Positions 43,605 to 51,687 of a stretch of 64,000 nt of DNA are shown here, one piece after another (position 1 is the first letter of the stretch; every line of letters begins with the position of its first letter). A program made the translations under genes and the position numbers. The notes under the pieces are model-generated. The model was not told the origin of the DNA, did no database searches, and saw only the letters and a list, made by a program, of their open reading frames with translations. The DNA is from Streptomyces sp. FIT100 (lineage in GTDB: Bacteria > Actinomycetota > Actinomycetes > Streptomycetales > Streptomycetaceae): positions 4,449,526 to 4,513,525 of the forward strand of contig NZ_CP075715.1 in assembly GCF_024584805.1 (NCBI RefSeq). The letters are read 5' to 3'.

Positions 43605-44597
43605 TCAGGTGAGAGGCAGCCGGAACCGATCATTCTCCAGTGGCTCGACCAAACCGTCCGAGACCAGCCCGTCCAGGGCGCGGGCCCGCTGGACCGGTTC
43701 GTCCCAGACCCGGTCCAGGACCGCCCGGTGCACCGGCCCGACCGCCTCGCGCAGCACCGCGAGCAGCTTGCCCCGCACCTGGCGGTCCGTGCCCGCGTAC
43801 GTCTGGCCGCGCCGCGCCGGACCGTCGTGCGCCGGCTTCCCGGCCAGCCGCCAGGCGCACTGCCGGGCCACCGGGCAGCGCCCGCAGTCCTCGTTGCGCG
43901 CCGTGCAGACGAGCGCGCCGAGCTCCATCGAGGCCGCCGCCCAGCGGGCCGCCGTCGACTCGTCGTCGGGCAGCAGGGTGCGGGCCAGCCGGCGCTCGGC
44001 GGCCGTGGTGGCGTTCGGCGGGTACTGGATACCGGTCGCGGCGCGGGCGAACACCCGGCGGACGTTCGTGTCCAGCACCGGGTGCCGCTGCCCGTAGGCG
44101 AACGACGCCACGGCGGCCGCCGTGTACTCCCCGATCCCGGGCAGGGCGAGCAGCTGTGCGTGGTCGCGCGGCACGTCGCCGCCGTGCCGCTCCGTTATCG
44201 CCACCGCCGCACCGTGCAGCCTTAGCGCACGGCGGGGGTAGCCGAGCCGGCCCCAGGCGCGGACGGCCTCGCCCGGTGCCTCCGCGGCCAGGTCGGCGGG
44301 GCGCGGCCAGCGGGCGAGCCACTGCTCGTACACGGGGAGCACACGGCTCACAGGGGTCTGCTGGAGCATGAACTCACTGACCATCACTCCCCAGGCGCCG
44401 GCCTCGGGACGGCGCCAGGGCAGGTCGCGGGCGTGCTGGTCGAACCAGGCGAGGACGGGGGCATGGAGGCCGTGGTGGCGCTCGGTGAGGTCGGCGGAAT
44501 GGTCCGGGGAGACGGCGGTGGGTCCGTCCGGAGGGACGTCGGCCGGGGTGCCGGCGGGGACGTCCGTGGCGGGGGAGGTCATCTCGGTCGCAGTCAT
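43605..44597 (-). CDS. mutY: A/G-specific adenine DNA glycosylase
   Basis: Removes adenine mispaired with 8-oxoguanine. 330 residues: Glu/Gln-rich pocket in SEFMLQQTPVSRV, helix-hairpin-helix LPGIGEYTAAAVASFA with catalytic Asp in PVLDTNVRRVFAR, and the iron-sulfur ligands C-x6-C-x2-C-x5-C in CTARNEDCGRCPVARQC. The MutT-like C-terminal domain is reduced to a winged-helix-like stretch (GKLLAVLREAVGPVHRAVLD). The N-terminal ~40 residues are a Pro/Asp/Thr linker. It follows the PAP2 gene by 22 bases and is probably co-transcribed. Confidence 0.95.
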   Translation of the reverse strand: MTATEMTSPATDVPAGTPADVPPDGPTAVSPDHSADLTERHHGLHAPVLAWFDQHARDLPWRRPEAGAWGVMVSEFMLQQTPVSRVLPVYEQWLARWPRPADLAAEAPGEAVRAWGRLGYPRRALRLHGAAVAITERHGGDVPRDHAQLLALPGIGEYTAAAVASFAYGQRHPVLDTNVRRVFARAATGIQYPPNATTAAERRLARTLLPDDESTAARWAAASMELGALVCTARNEDCGRCPVARQCAWRLAGKPAHDGPARRGQTYAGTDRQVRGKLLAVLREAVGPVHRAVLDRVWDEPVQRARALDGLVSDGLVEPLENDRFRLPLT

Positions 44598-44619
44598 GGC
44601 ACTTCCGATCCTGGCATGC

Positions 44620-45345
44620 TCAGGGCCGTGGGCCGGGCATATGCTCCGGGACGGCACCGGGCCCGGCGAGCCAGAGCACGACCGGCGACCTGCTGGTCCG
44701 CATGGCAGCGGCGAGCAAGGCGGCCGGGCGTGTCCCGCCGCGTACGACGGCCAAGGCGACGGCCGCACCGAGCAGCAGGCCGACGGCGACGTCGTGCGGG
44801 TAGTGGACCCCGACGAAGACCCGTGAGAACGCCATCAGCAGTGCGAGCGGTCCCAGGACGAGACCGGTGAGCGGGGCGCGTGGCCGGAGACGCGGCCGCG
44901 GCCCCGTTTCAGCCCCTGGCCCCGGCCCCGTCTCAGCCCCTGGCCCCGGCTTCGGCCGGGGCAGCGCGAGTACGAGGGCGACGGCCGCGGCGCCTGCGAT
45001 CGTGGCGTGGTTGCTGGGGAACGACCAGTCGCCGACGGGCGGACACGGCACCAGCGACGCGACCGCCCCCGCGACCGCGCGGCACGGACGCTCCTCGTCC
45101 ACGACGGACTTCAGCGACTCGCTGCACACATAGGCCACCGCGGTCGCGAGCGGAGCGAGGACGGCCACGGCCATCGCCCTCGCGTCCCCGTGCCGCGCCC
45201 GCCACCACGCGACGACGAACAGCGCCCCGAAGAGCAGCAGCCCTGCCTCCGTCCAGAGTTCGGCGAGCTGCCGCGCCCAGGGAGGCGTCGCGTGGGCGTA
45301 ACCGGTGATGTCGCGGTAGAGGCCGCTCGGGAGATCGCTTTCCAT
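44620..45345 (-). CDS. PAP2-family membrane phosphatase
   Basis: 241 residues with about five to six membrane spans. The three phosphatase motifs are present: KSVVDEERPCR, FPSNHATIAG (the usual PSGH here with Asn) and SRVFVGVHYPHDV. Family members hydrolyse undecaprenyl pyrophosphate or phosphatidate at the outer membrane face. A Gly/Pro/Glu insert (GPGAETGPGPGAETG) encoded by a DNA repeat lies between motifs two and three. It precedes mutY on the same strand. Start ATG 45345 lacks a ribosome binding site. Confidence 0.88.
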   Translation of the reverse strand: MESDLPSGLYRDITGYAHATPPWARQLAELWTEAGLLLFGALFVVAWWRARHGDARAMAVAVLAPLATAVAYVCSESLKSVVDEERPCRAVAGAVASLVPCPPVGDWSFPSNHATIAGAAAVALVLALPRPKPGPGAETGPGPGAETGPRPRLRPRAPLTGLVLGPLALLMAFSRVFVGVHYPHDVAVGLLLGAAVALAVVRGGTRPAALLAAAMRTSRSPVVLWLAGPGAVPEHMPGPRP

Positions 45346-45552
45346 GGGGAGTGACCGTACGCGTACGGGAGTTGAAGCGGCTCGACGCCGCCGGCCGGGG
45401 TGTCCCCGACAGGAAGCGGAGGTCAACGCGCCCCGCCCATGCGACTTTCGGGCCATGCCTGCTTACAGTGTGTGATGATGATCGACAAAGTCGTGCATCA
45501 TGGGCGGCGGGTGGGGCGGGAGTTGCCTCCGATCTCTCGTACAGTTCGGTAC

Positions 45553-46362
45553 GTGGGATCTCTGCGCAATCCGGTCGGGCCGCTTCCCTCCTCCATCTAC
45601 TGGCGACGGAGGGCCATCGCCCTGTCCCTGCTGGCGCTGCTCGCGCTGCTGGTTGCCTGGGCCGTCACCTCCGGTGGCGGCGGAACGAGGAACTCCGGCG
45701 ACGACGGCAGGCCGGGCGACGACAAGCCCGCCCCCTCGATCACGCCGGGGGACGATCCGTCGGGCCCGGCGATCAGCGAACAGCCGGGCGGGCGCGACGA
45801 GTCGGGAGACGGCGGCGGGTCGGGCGGCGGTGACGGCGGCGGCGACGCCGGCAGCACGGACGGCGGTGCGGACACCGGCAAGAACGGCGACCCGGGCGCG
45901 ATCGGCGCGGCCAACGGCGGCGGCGCGAGCGCGGGCGCACAGGTCCCCGCCGGTTCCCCGCTGCCGAACTGCGCCCCCGGCACCTTGCAGTTGACCCTGA
46001 CCAGTGCCAAGGTCGCCTACGCCCCCGGCGAGAAGCCGCGCTTCCAGCTCGTCGCGAAGAACACCTCCGATGTCACCTGCAAGGCGGACTTCGGACCCAA
46101 GTCGGCGGTGCTGACCGTCAGCGACACCACGGACGACGAGGTCTGGTCGTCGGCCGACTGCCCGAGCGGCAGCGGCAGTCTGCTCCTGCGGGTGCCCGCG
46201 AACTCGACGGTCAGCCACATCGTCGACTGGGACCGTCGCCACAGCGCCCCGCGCTGCGCCACGCCCCCGGCCGGCCAGGTCCTCGCCGGAACGTACCTGC
46301 TGGAGGCCCGCTTCGCGGGCGCGACGGCGACACCGGCCTCGTTCCGCCTGGACAAGGACTAG
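45553..46362 (+). CDS. Membrane-anchored hypothetical protein with Gly/Asp-rich stalk and beta domain
   Basis: About 269 residues. A basic cytoplasmic start (GSLRNPVGPLPSSIYWRRR), one membrane span (about 22-40), a long Gly/Asp/Ser stalk (about 43-130), then a beta-rich extracytoplasmic domain with four cysteines (PNCAPG, VTCKADFG, SADCPSG, PRCATPP), probably two disulfides. Similar proteins occur next to disA/mutY in Streptomyces; the role is unknown. Start GTG 45553 is by homology; ATG 45475 is possible. The frame continues for 43 Lys/Ser/Asp/Gln-rich codons after the TAG at 46360. Confidence 0.75.
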   Translation: MGSLRNPVGPLPSSIYWRRRAIALSLLALLALLVAWAVTSGGGGTRNSGDDGRPGDDKPAPSITPGDDPSGPAISEQPGGRDESGDGGGSGGGDGGGDAGSTDGGADTGKNGDPGAIGAANGGGASAGAQVPAGSPLPNCAPGTLQLTLTSAKVAYAPGEKPRFQLVAKNTSDVTCKADFGPKSAVLTVSDTTDDEVWSSADCPSGSGSLLLRVPANSTVSHIVDWDRRHSAPRCATPPAGQVLAGTYLLEARFAGATATPASFRLDKD

Positions 46363-46494
46363 GGCAAGAACTCGGACAAGGGCAAGAACTCGGACAAGGG
46401 CAAGAGCCAGGACAAGGGCCAGGGCCAGAGCCAGGACAAGGACTGGAGGGCGCCCGGCGGATCGTGCCGGGCTGATCCGGACGCCAAGCCCTAG
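46363..46494 (+). repeat. In-frame low-complexity tail after an amber codon
   Basis: Directly after the TAG of the preceding gene, 43 codons remain open in the same frame, built of an 18-base unit (GGCAAGAACTCGGACAAG twice, then variants) encoding GKNSDK-type repeats. The frame ends at the TAG of the CTAG that begins MITE C (46491-46494). This looks like a former C-terminal tail cut off by a point mutation. Confidence 0.7.
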
Positions 46495-46704
46495 GTCGTG
46501 TCTGACACATGGCGCCGTCCGCCCGCAGGGCGGGGTGCGCGGCGTCCGGTGCGTGCAATCGCAAGGCGGAGGATCATCCTCGTACTGGACGTACTCGGAT
46601 GACTCCGACAACGCAGCGTGGGGGCACCTCCCGTGCCCGAAGGGCTACGGGGGAGTGCGTGCCGGACGCCGCGCACCAGGCGGGATTTGTCAGACACGGC
46701 CTAG
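46491..46704. mobile_element. MITE-like element C (214 bp), inverted copy of element B
   Basis: CTAG at both ends (46491-46494 and 46701-46704) with the same 17-bp terminal repeats as element B. Its reverse complement differs from B by a single base (GCCTTGCG against GCCGTGCG), so one of the two copies arose very recently. The right-hand CTAG is shared with element D. Confidence 0.93.
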
Positions 46705-46868
46705 TGCTGTGGCCGAAAAGGTTCACCGGCTCGCGACGCCCGGCACGGCACCTCGCGGCGTTGTCGGATCGCCCGAGTACGCCCAGTACGAGGGCGGTCC
46801 TCCGCCTTGCGATGCACCGCACGGGACGCCGCGAGCATCCCGGCAAACCTTTCCGGCCACAGCACTAG
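46701..46868. mobile_element. MITE-like element D (168 bp), abutting element C
   Basis: Terminal inverted repeats CTAGTGCTGTGGCCG(A/G)AAAGG differ from those of B and C, yet the core (CGTTGTCGGA, CGAGTACGCCCAGTACGAGG, TCCTCCGCCTTGCGAT) is homologous. The central hairpin is kept by compensating changes. The left CTAG is the right end of element C, and the right CTAG (46865-46868) contains the disA stop codon. Confidence 0.9.
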
Positions 46869-47998
46869 ACGTAACGCTCCAGGATCGACGACTCCGCGAG
46901 CCGCGACAGCCCCTCGCGCACACTGCGCGCCCGCGCCTCGCCGACGCCGTCGACCGCCTGGAGGTCGTCGACACTCGCCGCGAGAAGCTTCTGGAGGCCG
47001 CCGAAGTGCTCCACGAGCCGCTCGATGATCGTGCCCGGCAGCCGCGGCACCTTCGCGAGCAGCCGGTAACCGCGCGGCGAGACCGCTGAGTCCAGCGTCT
47101 CGGGCGAGCCGCTGTAGCCCAAGGCGCGGGCCACGATCGGCAGTTCGAGCAGCTCCGCGTGCGTCAGGTCGTTGAGCTCCGAGAGCGCCTCGTCGACGGT
47201 GCGCGACCGCTTCGCCGTCGGCTCCGGCACATAGTCCCGGACGACCAGCTCACGCTCCGGCTCCACCCCCGCGATCAACTCGTCGAGCTGGAGGGCGAGC
47301 AGCCGCCCGTCGGTGCCGAGCTCGACCACGTACTCCGCGATCTCCGTCGCGATCCGGCGCACCATCTCCAGACGCTGCGCGACCGCCGTGACGTCGCGGA
47401 CCGTCACCAGGTCCTCGATCTCCAGCGCGGAGAGAGTGCCGGCGACCTCGTCCAGGCGCAGCTTGTAGCGCTCCAGTGTCGCCAGCGCCTGGTTCGCGCG
47501 GGACAGGATCGCCGCGGACTCCTCCAGGACGCGCCGCTCCCCGTCCACGTACAGCGCGATCAGCCTCATCGACTGGGAGACCGACACGACGGGGAAGCCG
47601 CACTGCTTGGAGACCCGGTCCGCGGTGCGGTGGCGGGTGCCGGTCTCCTCGGTCGGGATGGAGGCGTCCGGGACCAGCTGCACACCGGCCCGGTGGATCT
47701 TGGTGATGTCCTTGTCGAGGATGAGCGCCCCGTCGAGCTTGCACAGCTCGCGCAGGCGGGTCGCCGTGAACTCCACGTCCAGGACGAAGCCGCCCGTGCA
47801 CATCGATTCGACCGTCTTGTCCATGCCGAGGACGATGAGACCGCCGGTGTTTCCCCGCAGAATGCGCTCCAGGCCGTCGCGCAGGGCGGTGCCCGGGGCG
47901 ACCGCACTCAGCGAGGCGCGCATCAGCGCTTCCGTGCCGGACCCCCCGGAGCCTCCGCCGGACTTTCCGGGTGCTGCGCCCCGGTCGTTGGCTGCCAC
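46865..47998 (-). CDS. disA: Diadenylate cyclase DisA (DNA-integrity scanning)
   Basis: 377 residues. The DAC domain has LDGALILDKD (DGA motif) and GTRHRTADRVSKQ (RHR motif), needed to make cyclic di-AMP from two ATP; a helical spine follows and a C-terminal helix-hairpin-helix domain (RLPGTIIERLVEHFGGLQKLLAASVDDL) binds branched DNA. It is the main c-di-AMP synthase in Streptomyces. GGAGGAG precedes GTG 47998. It follows radA by 147 bases on the same strand; RadA is known to inhibit DisA elsewhere. Its stop codon is within the CTAG of MITE D. Confidence 0.96.
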   Translation of the reverse strand: MAANDRGAAPGKSGGGSGGSGTEALMRASLSAVAPGTALRDGLERILRGNTGGLIVLGMDKTVESMCTGGFVLDVEFTATRLRELCKLDGALILDKDITKIHRAGVQLVPDASIPTEETGTRHRTADRVSKQCGFPVVSVSQSMRLIALYVDGERRVLEESAAILSRANQALATLERYKLRLDEVAGTLSALEIEDLVTVRDVTAVAQRLEMVRRIATEIAEYVVELGTDGRLLALQLDELIAGVEPERELVVRDYVPEPTAKRSRTVDEALSELNDLTHAELLELPIVARALGYSGSPETLDSAVSPRGYRLLAKVPRLPGTIIERLVEHFGGLQKLLAASVDDLQAVDGVGEARARSVREGLSRLAESSILERYV

Positions 47999-48145
47999 TG
48001 CTCTCCTCCGGCTCGTACGGATGGGCGAGACCAGGGCAAAGTCTAGCGACCCCGGCCAGGCCCGGGCGGCGTCGCGGGCCGATGGGCACCGCCCCCGCCC
48101 GGCCCGGGCGGCCACCGGCGCACCTGGTCCCCTCGCCCGGGAAGG

Positions 48146-49555
48146 CTAGCGGCGCGCCTCCTCCCCCCGTGGGGCTTCCGCCCTGCGACCCCGCGGGAGC
48201 ACCCTCAGCGCGTCCCCCATGTCGGCGACTTCCGTGACCTTCATACCAGGCGGCACCTTGCCCGGGTCGGACGGCACCAGCGCCTGGGTGAAGCCCAGCC
48301 GGTGCGCTTCCGCGAGCCGGCGCTGGACGCCCGTGACCCGTCTGACCTCGCCCGCGAGGCCGACCTCGCCGATCGCCACCAGGTTCTTCGGCAGCGGGGT
48401 GTCGCTGGCCGCCGAGGCCAGAGCGAGCGCGATCGCGAGGTCCGCCGCGGGCTCGGAGAGCTTCACGCCGCCGACCGTCGCGCTGTAGATGTCCCGCTTG
48501 CCGAGCGCGCTGATGCGGCCCCGCTGCTCCAGCACCGCCAGCATCATCGACACCCGGGAGGTCTCGAGGCCGGAGGTCGTGCGCCGGGGCGAGGGGATCT
48601 GGGAGTCGACGGTGAGCGCCTGCACCTCGGCGACGAGGGGGCGGCGGCCCTCCAGCGTGACCGTGAGGCAGGTGCCGGGCACGGGCTCGTCGCGCCGGGT
48701 CAGGAACAGCCCGCTGGGGTCGGCGAGTCCGGTGATCCCCTCGTCGTGCAGCTCGAAGCAGCCGACCTCGTCCGTCGCCCCGTACCGGTTCTTGACGCCC
48801 CGGACGAGCCGCAGCCGCGCATGCCGGTCGCCCTCGAAGTGGAGCACGACGTCGACGAGATGCTCCAGCAGCCGCGGTCCCGCGATCGCGCCGTCCTTGG
48901 TGACATGGCCCACCAGCAGCGTCGACATCCCACGCTCCTTGGAGGCCCGGATCAGCGCCCCCGCGACCTCCCTCACCTGTGCCATCCCGCCCGGCGCCCC
49001 GTCGATCTCGGGGGACGCCACGGTCTGGACGGAGTCCATGACCAGCAGCGACGGCTTGACGGCGTCGAGATGGCCGAGGACGGCCGAGAGATCGGTCTCG
49101 GCCGCGAGGTACAGATGGTCGTTGAGCGCGTTGATCCGGTCCGCGCGCAGCCGGACCTGGCTCGCGGACTCCTCGCCCGTCACGTACAGCGTGCGGTGGT
49201 CGTCGCTCGCCGCCTTCGCCGCGACGTCGAGCAGCAGCGTGGACTTGCCGACGCCCGGCTCGCCCGCGAGCAGCACGACCGCGCCCGGCACCAGCCCGCC
49301 GCCGAGCACCCGGTCCAGCTCGTCGACCCCGGTCGTACGGGCCGTGGCCTGCCGGCCGTCGACCTGGCCGATGGGCAGCGCGGCGTTCGTCACCCGGCCC
49401 GCCGCGGTCGTCCGCACGGCGGGCGCCCCGTACTCCTCGACCGTGCCCCATGCCTGGCACTCGGGGCAGCGGCCGAGCCACTTGGCGGTCGTCCAGCCGC
49501 ATTCGGTGCAGCGGTAGGACGGCCGGTCCTTGGCGGATTTCGTACGGGCAGCCAT
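48146..49555 (-). CDS. radA: DNA repair protein RadA (Sms)
   Basis: 469 residues: N-terminal C4 zinc finger (CTECGWTTAKWLGRCPEC), RecA-like core with Walker A GEPGVGKSTLLLDV near residue 85 and LLVMDSVQT, the diagnostic KNRYG motif (RGVKNRYGATDE), and a Lon-like C-terminal domain (NLVAIGEVGLAGEVR). It helps branch migration in recombination. ATG 49555 lies seven bases after TACGGT on the minus strand, as for a leaderless start. Upstream gene of the radA-disA pair. Confidence 0.96.
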   Translation of the reverse strand: MAARTKSAKDRPSYRCTECGWTTAKWLGRCPECQAWGTVEEYGAPAVRTTAAGRVTNAALPIGQVDGRQATARTTGVDELDRVLGGGLVPGAVVLLAGEPGVGKSTLLLDVAAKAASDDHRTLYVTGEESASQVRLRADRINALNDHLYLAAETDLSAVLGHLDAVKPSLLVMDSVQTVASPEIDGAPGGMAQVREVAGALIRASKERGMSTLLVGHVTKDGAIAGPRLLEHLVDVVLHFEGDRHARLRLVRGVKNRYGATDEVGCFELHDEGITGLADPSGLFLTRRDEPVPGTCLTVTLEGRRPLVAEVQALTVDSQIPSPRRTTSGLETSRVSMMLAVLEQRGRISALGKRDIYSATVGGVKLSEPAADLAIALALASAASDTPLPKNLVAIGEVGLAGEVRRVTGVQRRLAEAHRLGFTQALVPSDPGKVPPGMKVTEVADMGDALRVLPRGRRAEAPRGEEARR

Positions 49556-49740
49556 GCGGCAAACCGTAGCGGCACCCACTGACAGCGCGTGCGGCCCCGT
49601 CGATGAACGCCGCCGATGATCACAGTCACCCGTACAGAGGCACATGCTCCTGTACCCCATCGAGGGATGCGTTCACCCGTATGGATTAAATGCGCCCAAC
49701 CGGCGCGAAGGGTGTGCCTTGCGCTGCCTACGGTCGCCGG

Positions 49741-51570
49741 GTGAAGAGCAGCATGCCGGAACCCCCCGCGCACTCCGCCGGGCACGCGCCCGGGCACGCC
49801 GGGGGAGCGCCCCCCGAGCACGCCGTCGGCGCGCGCAGGCCCCATCGACGTGCGCAGGGCCGGCGGCCCGCTCTCGGGCAGACCCCGCCCGGACGGTACG
49901 AGGCGTATCTGGACGGGCTGTTCACGTACTGCCTCTCCGTGCTCTGCGACCACGAGGCGGCGACGGCCGTGCTCGGCGACGTCCTGGCCATCTCCGAACG
50001 ACAGCACGGGCGTTGCCCCGCCGGGGAAGCCGAGCGGAAGGCATGGCTGTACGCGCTCGCCCGGTGGGCCTGTCTGCGCGCACTCGGCGAGCAGAAGCTC
50101 CACAAGCGGCAGGCGACAGGTGGCGCCCACGGGGCGCACAGCGGACGCCGCGCGCCCGCCGCCACCGAGGAGACCCCGGCCGTCGACCCCGAGGCCGCCG
50201 AGCGGCACCGCGCCGAGCTGGCCCGGCTGGCCTGGCCCGAGGCCGCCGGCACCACCCCCGAGCAGCGCGAGGCGCTCGAACTGGCCGTACGGCACCGCCT
50301 CGGTCCGAGCGAGGTCTCGGCCGTCCTCGGGACGGACCCCACGCGCACGCGCGAACTGCTCGCCTCCGCCGCCTGCGAGGTGGAGCGCACACGGGCCGCT
50401 CTCGCGGTCGTCGAGAGCGGCAACTGCCCGGCCGTCGCACGGCTGACCGGCGACCACCAGGTGCTGCTCTCCGCGGCGCTCCGCAGCGAGCTCGTCCGCC
50501 ACGTCGACGACTGTCCGCGCTGCCGGCGCGCCGCCGAGCGCGCCGGCGCCGCGGGGCCGTGGCCGGGCTCGACCGTCACCCCCGAGGCGCTGCCGCTGGT
50601 GCCTGCGCCGAGGGCCGAGACCTACCTGGCGATGCTGCACGTCCCGCGGGCGCGCGCCGGAGGGCCGCGGTTCGGGCGGGACGGGTACCCCATGGACCCG
50701 AAGGACCACGCGGCCCGGCGCGACCGGTTGCGCGCACGCGCGGTCACCACGACCGTCGTCGCCACGGTCGTCGCGGCCCCGGTGCTCGCCCTCTGGGCGG
50801 CGTACCGGAGCGCCCCGCTCACCGGTGAGGGCCGCGACGGCTCCTCGGTCACCGCGACCGAGGGCGACGAGCCGGCCGGTCTCGACGGAGTCCCGTACGA
50901 CCGCTACGAGAACGCGGGGAACGCCGGAGACGCTTCCAGCCCCGGCAACATGAGCGGCCCCGGCCCCCGCTTCACCCTCGGCAGCCGCTCGCCCGACATC
51001 TCCGTCGAAGTCATCAGCCCGGGGCTGCCGCCGACGGGCCCCTCCACCCCGGGCCACGGCCCCGGCAGGCTCACGGTCGCGGCGCAGCCCTCGTCCGGCG
51101 ACACCACGATGATCGTCCTGACCGCGTCGGGCGGTGCGCCCGTCTCCTGGTCGCTGTGGACCGACGCCCCCTGGCTGTACGCGAGCGTCACCTCCGGCAC
51201 GCTGCACCCGGGCGAGTCCGTCACGGTGTACGTCTCCGTCGACCACGCCGCCGAACCGGCCGGCCCCTGGAGCGCGCGTGTGGGCGTGGAGCCCTCCGGG
51301 ACGGTCATCTCGATCGACGGCCGGGGCGAGCCGTCGACGCCCACGTCCCCACCGACGTCGGAGCCGCCCACCTCGGAGCCGCCGCCCTCGTCCGAGCCGC
51401 CGACGACCGAGCCCCCGCCGTCGTCGGAGCCTCCGCCGTCCTCCGAGCCGCCGCCCTCGTCCGAGCCGCCGCCCTCGTCCGAGCCGCCGGCGTCGGAGCC
51501 GCCGTCATCCTCCGAGCCTCCGCCGTCCTCGGAGCCGCCGGCGTCCGACCAGCCCAGCACGTCGGGCTGA
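49741..51570 (+). CDS. Sigma-factor-like protein fused to zinc-finger, transmembrane and BACON domains
   Basis: 609 residues in one chain. About 50-115: sigma region-2-like (YLDGLFTYCLSVLCDHEAAT, RKAWLYALARWACLRAL). About 160-235: region-4-like (TTPEQREALELAVRHRLGPSEVS). About 240-275: anti-sigma-like zinc site HVDDCPRC. About 335-355: one membrane span. About 430-530: a BACON/Ig-like extracytoplasmic domain (VSWSLWTDAPWLYASVTSGTLHPGESVTVYVSV-type strands). The last 75 residues are SSEPPP repeats. Related fusions are known as ECF-like proteins of Actinobacteria, but function is unproven. GTG 49741 follows TACGGT by six bases. Confidence 0.75.
   Translation: MKSSMPEPPAHSAGHAPGHAGGAPPEHAVGARRPHRRAQGRRPALGQTPPGRYEAYLDGLFTYCLSVLCDHEAATAVLGDVLAISERQHGRCPAGEAERKAWLYALARWACLRALGEQKLHKRQATGGAHGAHSGRRAPAATEETPAVDPEAAERHRAELARLAWPEAAGTTPEQREALELAVRHRLGPSEVSAVLGTDPTRTRELLASAACEVERTRAALAVVESGNCPAVARLTGDHQVLLSAALRSELVRHVDDCPRCRRAAERAGAAGPWPGSTVTPEALPLVPAPRAETYLAMLHVPRARAGGPRFGRDGYPMDPKDHAARRDRLRARAVTTTVVATVVAAPVLALWAAYRSAPLTGEGRDGSSVTATEGDEPAGLDGVPYDRYENAGNAGDASSPGNMSGPGPRFTLGSRSPDISVEVISPGLPPTGPSTPGHGPGRLTVAAQPSSGDTTMIVLTASGGAPVSWSLWTDAPWLYASVTSGTLHPGESVTVYVSVDHAAEPAGPWSARVGVEPSGTVISIDGRGEPSTPTSPPTSEPPTSEPPPSSEPPTTEPPPSSEPPPSSEPPPSSEPPPSSEPPASEPPSSSEPPPSSEPPASDQPSTSG
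51345..51560 (+). repeat. 15-bp tandem repeats encoding SSEPP units
   Basis: Units on the pattern CCGTCGTCCGAGCCG recur with silent and Ser/Thr/Ala variation through the 3' end of the fusion gene. They give a Pro/Ser/Glu stalk of about 70 residues, expected to be extended and surface-exposed. Confidence 0.9.
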
Positions 51571-51614
51571 CGAAGCGTTTCTCCCTGAGCCCCTGAGCCC
51601 CTGAGCCCCGGAAC

Positions 51615-51646
51615 CCCAGGACCCCGCCCCACGGCGGGGTCCTGGG
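51615..51646. terminator. Bidirectional hairpin terminator between convergent genes
   Basis: Perfect 14-bp arms (51615-51628 and 51633-51646) with a four-base loop CCAC, 45 bases after the fusion-gene stop and 42 before the end of the convergent gene. Triplicated CTGAGCCC lies just upstream. Confidence 0.85.
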
Positions 51647-51687
51647 CCCTACGGCCGTCTCCCCCTACAGCCCTACAGCCGTGTCCC

